Origin: an uncultured Christensenellaceae bacterium
GTDB lineage: Bacteria > Bacillota > Clostridia > Christensenellales > Borkfalkiaceae
Length of the DNA: 23,930 nucleotides
NCBI GenBank assembly: GCA_910586655.1
Contig: CAJUIR010000013.1
Coordinates: forward strand, 1-23,930
Reading direction: 5' to 3'
The translations under genes were made by a program, and so were the position numbers. This document shows positions 22,834 to 23,930 of this stretch, piece after piece (position 1 is the first letter of the stretch; the number at the start of each line of letters is the position of its first letter). The notes under the pieces were generated by a model, which did not search any database, had not been told where the DNA came from, and was given only the letters and a program-made list of their open reading frames with translations.

Positions 22834-23167
22834 ATGCCGTGATATTGTTCAGCGCGTTAAGTGCCGTATCTTGCGTATCGGGTATAAAGTGGCTGTACAC
22901 TTTAAGCGTAACCGTAGAATCGCTATGCCCCATATACTTGTTGACTGTTTGTATCGGGACGTTCTGCGATAAAAGCAAACTGCAATATGTATGCCGTAAG
23001 CCATGACAGGTAACTTCTTTCATTTTCCATTCACGCTCATAGCGTTTCAAATACTGTCCGACCGAGTGCGGAAAGATAGGCAAACGGTAAACATTCACGG
23101 CTAAATAGTATTCGTCAGCTTTTTCCGATATACCCCCCTGTCGAAAGACAAATAAATAATCTAATTT
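22832..23167 (-). pseudogene. Tyrosine integrase remnant (C-terminal part)
   Basis: The last 110 or so residues of a phage/ICE-type tyrosine recombinase. HGLRHTYCSLLLSQNVPIQTVNKYMGHSDSTVTLKVYSHF shows the HxLRHT box, the GHSD box and the catalytic Tyr. The frame stays open upstream of the GTG at 23098 and still reads integrase-like (KLDYLFVFRQGG...ADEYYLAVNVYR) to about 23167, then meets a stop. The N-terminal DNA-binding domain and first catalytic Arg are missing, so it is not functional. Its place beside the tRNA 3' end, pointing towards it, is typical of elements integrated into tRNA genes. Confidence 0.8.
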
Positions 23168-23197
23168 TACAAATTTATTGCAACTGACTGACTAACT

Positions 23198-23225
23198 TTG
23201 TTACTTCTTCTTGCTATTCTATACT
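23198..23225 (+). promoter_or_regulatory. Likely pstS promoter
   Basis: TTGTTA (23198-23203), a 16-bp spacer and TATACT (23220-23225), about 40 bases before the pstS ATG. I do not see a convincing PhoP/PhoB box. Confidence 0.45.
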
Positions 23226-23264
23226 TGTCAAACGACAAAAATAAAAAATTCAAGGAGAAACAAA

Positions 23265-23930
23265 ATGAAAAAAGTAGGCAAAATTTTGGCAAGTGCGCTT
23301 TGCGTTGCCACGTTGGTATGCGGAACACTCGGTGCAATGACGGGTTGCGGCAGTAAAAAAGAAAGCATTACCGTTTCGGGTTCGTCTTCCGTTACACCCA
23401 TAATGGAAAAACTTGCGGCGGAATACGAAAAGACGCACGATATCCGTATAAAAATCAATGAGTCCGATTCGAGCACGGGCATTAAAGACGTACAAAACGG
23501 ATTAAACGATTTCGGTATGGCTTCAAGAGATTTGACCGAAAAAGATACGGGCGTAAAAGGTTATACGCTCTGCATGGACGGAATCGCGCTTATCGTCAAT
23601 AAGAGTTGCGATATAACGGACGTAAGCAAAGCGGACGTAAAAGCTCTTTACGAAAACGGCACGTCAATCCCCAACTCTTCCATTACCGCGGCAATCGGAA
23701 GGGAAGCTGGAAGCGGCACGCGCAAGGCGTTCGACGACCTTATGAAAATAGAAAAATATTTGTCGGGAACGAGCGATAAAGTCGTATCAGAAATCACTTC
23801 GACGGGCGGCGTAAAGACAACCATTGCAACCGCGACGAACAGTATAGGTTATATTTCCTACGGAAGTCTGGACGATACGGTTAAAGCGGTAAGTTTAGAC
23901 GGTGTTGCTTGCACGGTGGAAAACATTATG
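23265..23930 (+). CDS. pstS: Phosphate ABC transporter substrate-binding lipoprotein (partial)
   Basis: The first 222 codons of PstS; the gene runs off the window. It binds inorganic phosphate outside the membrane for the PstCAB importer. Signal peptide MKKVGKILASALCVATLVCG and lipobox MTGC with Cys28. Phosphate-binding landmarks: VSGSSSVTPIMEKLA, SDSSTGIKDV, FGMASRDLT, GREAGSGTRKAF and TSTGGVKTTIA, then IGYISYGSL. AAGGAG precedes the ATG at good spacing. pstC, pstA and pstB would be expected downstream. It begins about 100 bases after the integrase remnant, in the opposite direction. Confidence 0.93.
   Translation, partial: MKKVGKILASALCVATLVCGTLGAMTGCGSKKESITVSGSSSVTPIMEKLAAEYEKTHDIRIKINESDSSTGIKDVQNGLNDFGMASRDLTEKDTGVKGYTLCMDGIALIVNKSCDITDVSKADVKALYENGTSIPNSSITAAIGREAGSGTRKAFDDLMKIEKYLSGTSDKVVSEITSTGGVKTTIATATNSIGYISYGSLDDTVKAVSLDGVACTVENIM

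Overview
This 23.9-kb window looks like a chromosome segment from a Gram-positive, low-to-medium GC, Clostridia-type Firmicute, possibly one that forms spores. The signs are strong AGGAGG-type ribosome binding sites, short intrinsic terminators, lipoprotein signal peptides, a NatAB-type exporter, a BclA-like (exosporium-type) collagen-like protein and a TnpX/TndX-type large serine recombinase. I cannot name the species from the sequence alone.

Layout. (1) 116-2270, minus strand: a two-gene unit with a glycerophosphodiester phosphodiesterase and a DUF4874/DUF4832-type lipoprotein. (2) 2365-7553, plus strand: a tightly packed operon, lepA - natA-like - natB-like - short MGMT-family gene - hemW, from a good promoter to a strong bidirectional terminator. 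(3) 7611-8264, minus: an unknown lipoprotein. (4) 8388-12072, plus: an unknown membrane-anchored protein, then guaB and guaA, the two steps from IMP to GMP. (5) 12130-13041: a lipoprotein with a 33-bp tandem repeat. (6) 13149-14222, minus: a GT2 glycosyltransferase, divergent from the collagen-like gene that starts at 14335. (7) 15069-19729: a 4.66-kb mobile element that splits the collagen-like gene. It carries an XRE regulator, an ECF sigma factor, a secreted C39-like protein, a one-TM membrane protein (possible anti-sigma), a frameshifted small TnpW-like gene and a large serine recombinase. (8) 19730-20441: the 3' part of the collagen-like gene, with the rest of the Gly-X-Y repeats and a BclA-like C-terminal domain. 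(9) 20715-22468: an FtsX-type permease and its ABC ATPase. (10) 22557-23167: a truncated tRNA-like sequence, an intact tRNA-Arg(CCT) with a consensus promoter, and an integrase remnant. (11) 23265 to the end: the start of pstS (phosphate-binding lipoprotein), cut by the window edge.

The main observation is the split collagen-like gene. The element has matching inverted ends (12 bp perfect, 20 of 23 bp overall) and is flanked by the dinucleotide AC on both sides. Removing the element with one AC joins 15068 to 19730 exactly in frame inside the Gly-X-Y repeat and restores a 481-codon gene: Cys-rich N-terminus, collagen stalk and C-terminal globular domain. This matches large-serine-recombinase excision and resembles the known 'skin'-type intervening elements in sporulation genes (sigK, spsM). 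Whether excision here is regulated is inference. The cargo also looks regulatory (sigma factor, membrane partner, secreted protein, repressor), so the element may be more than a simple parasite.
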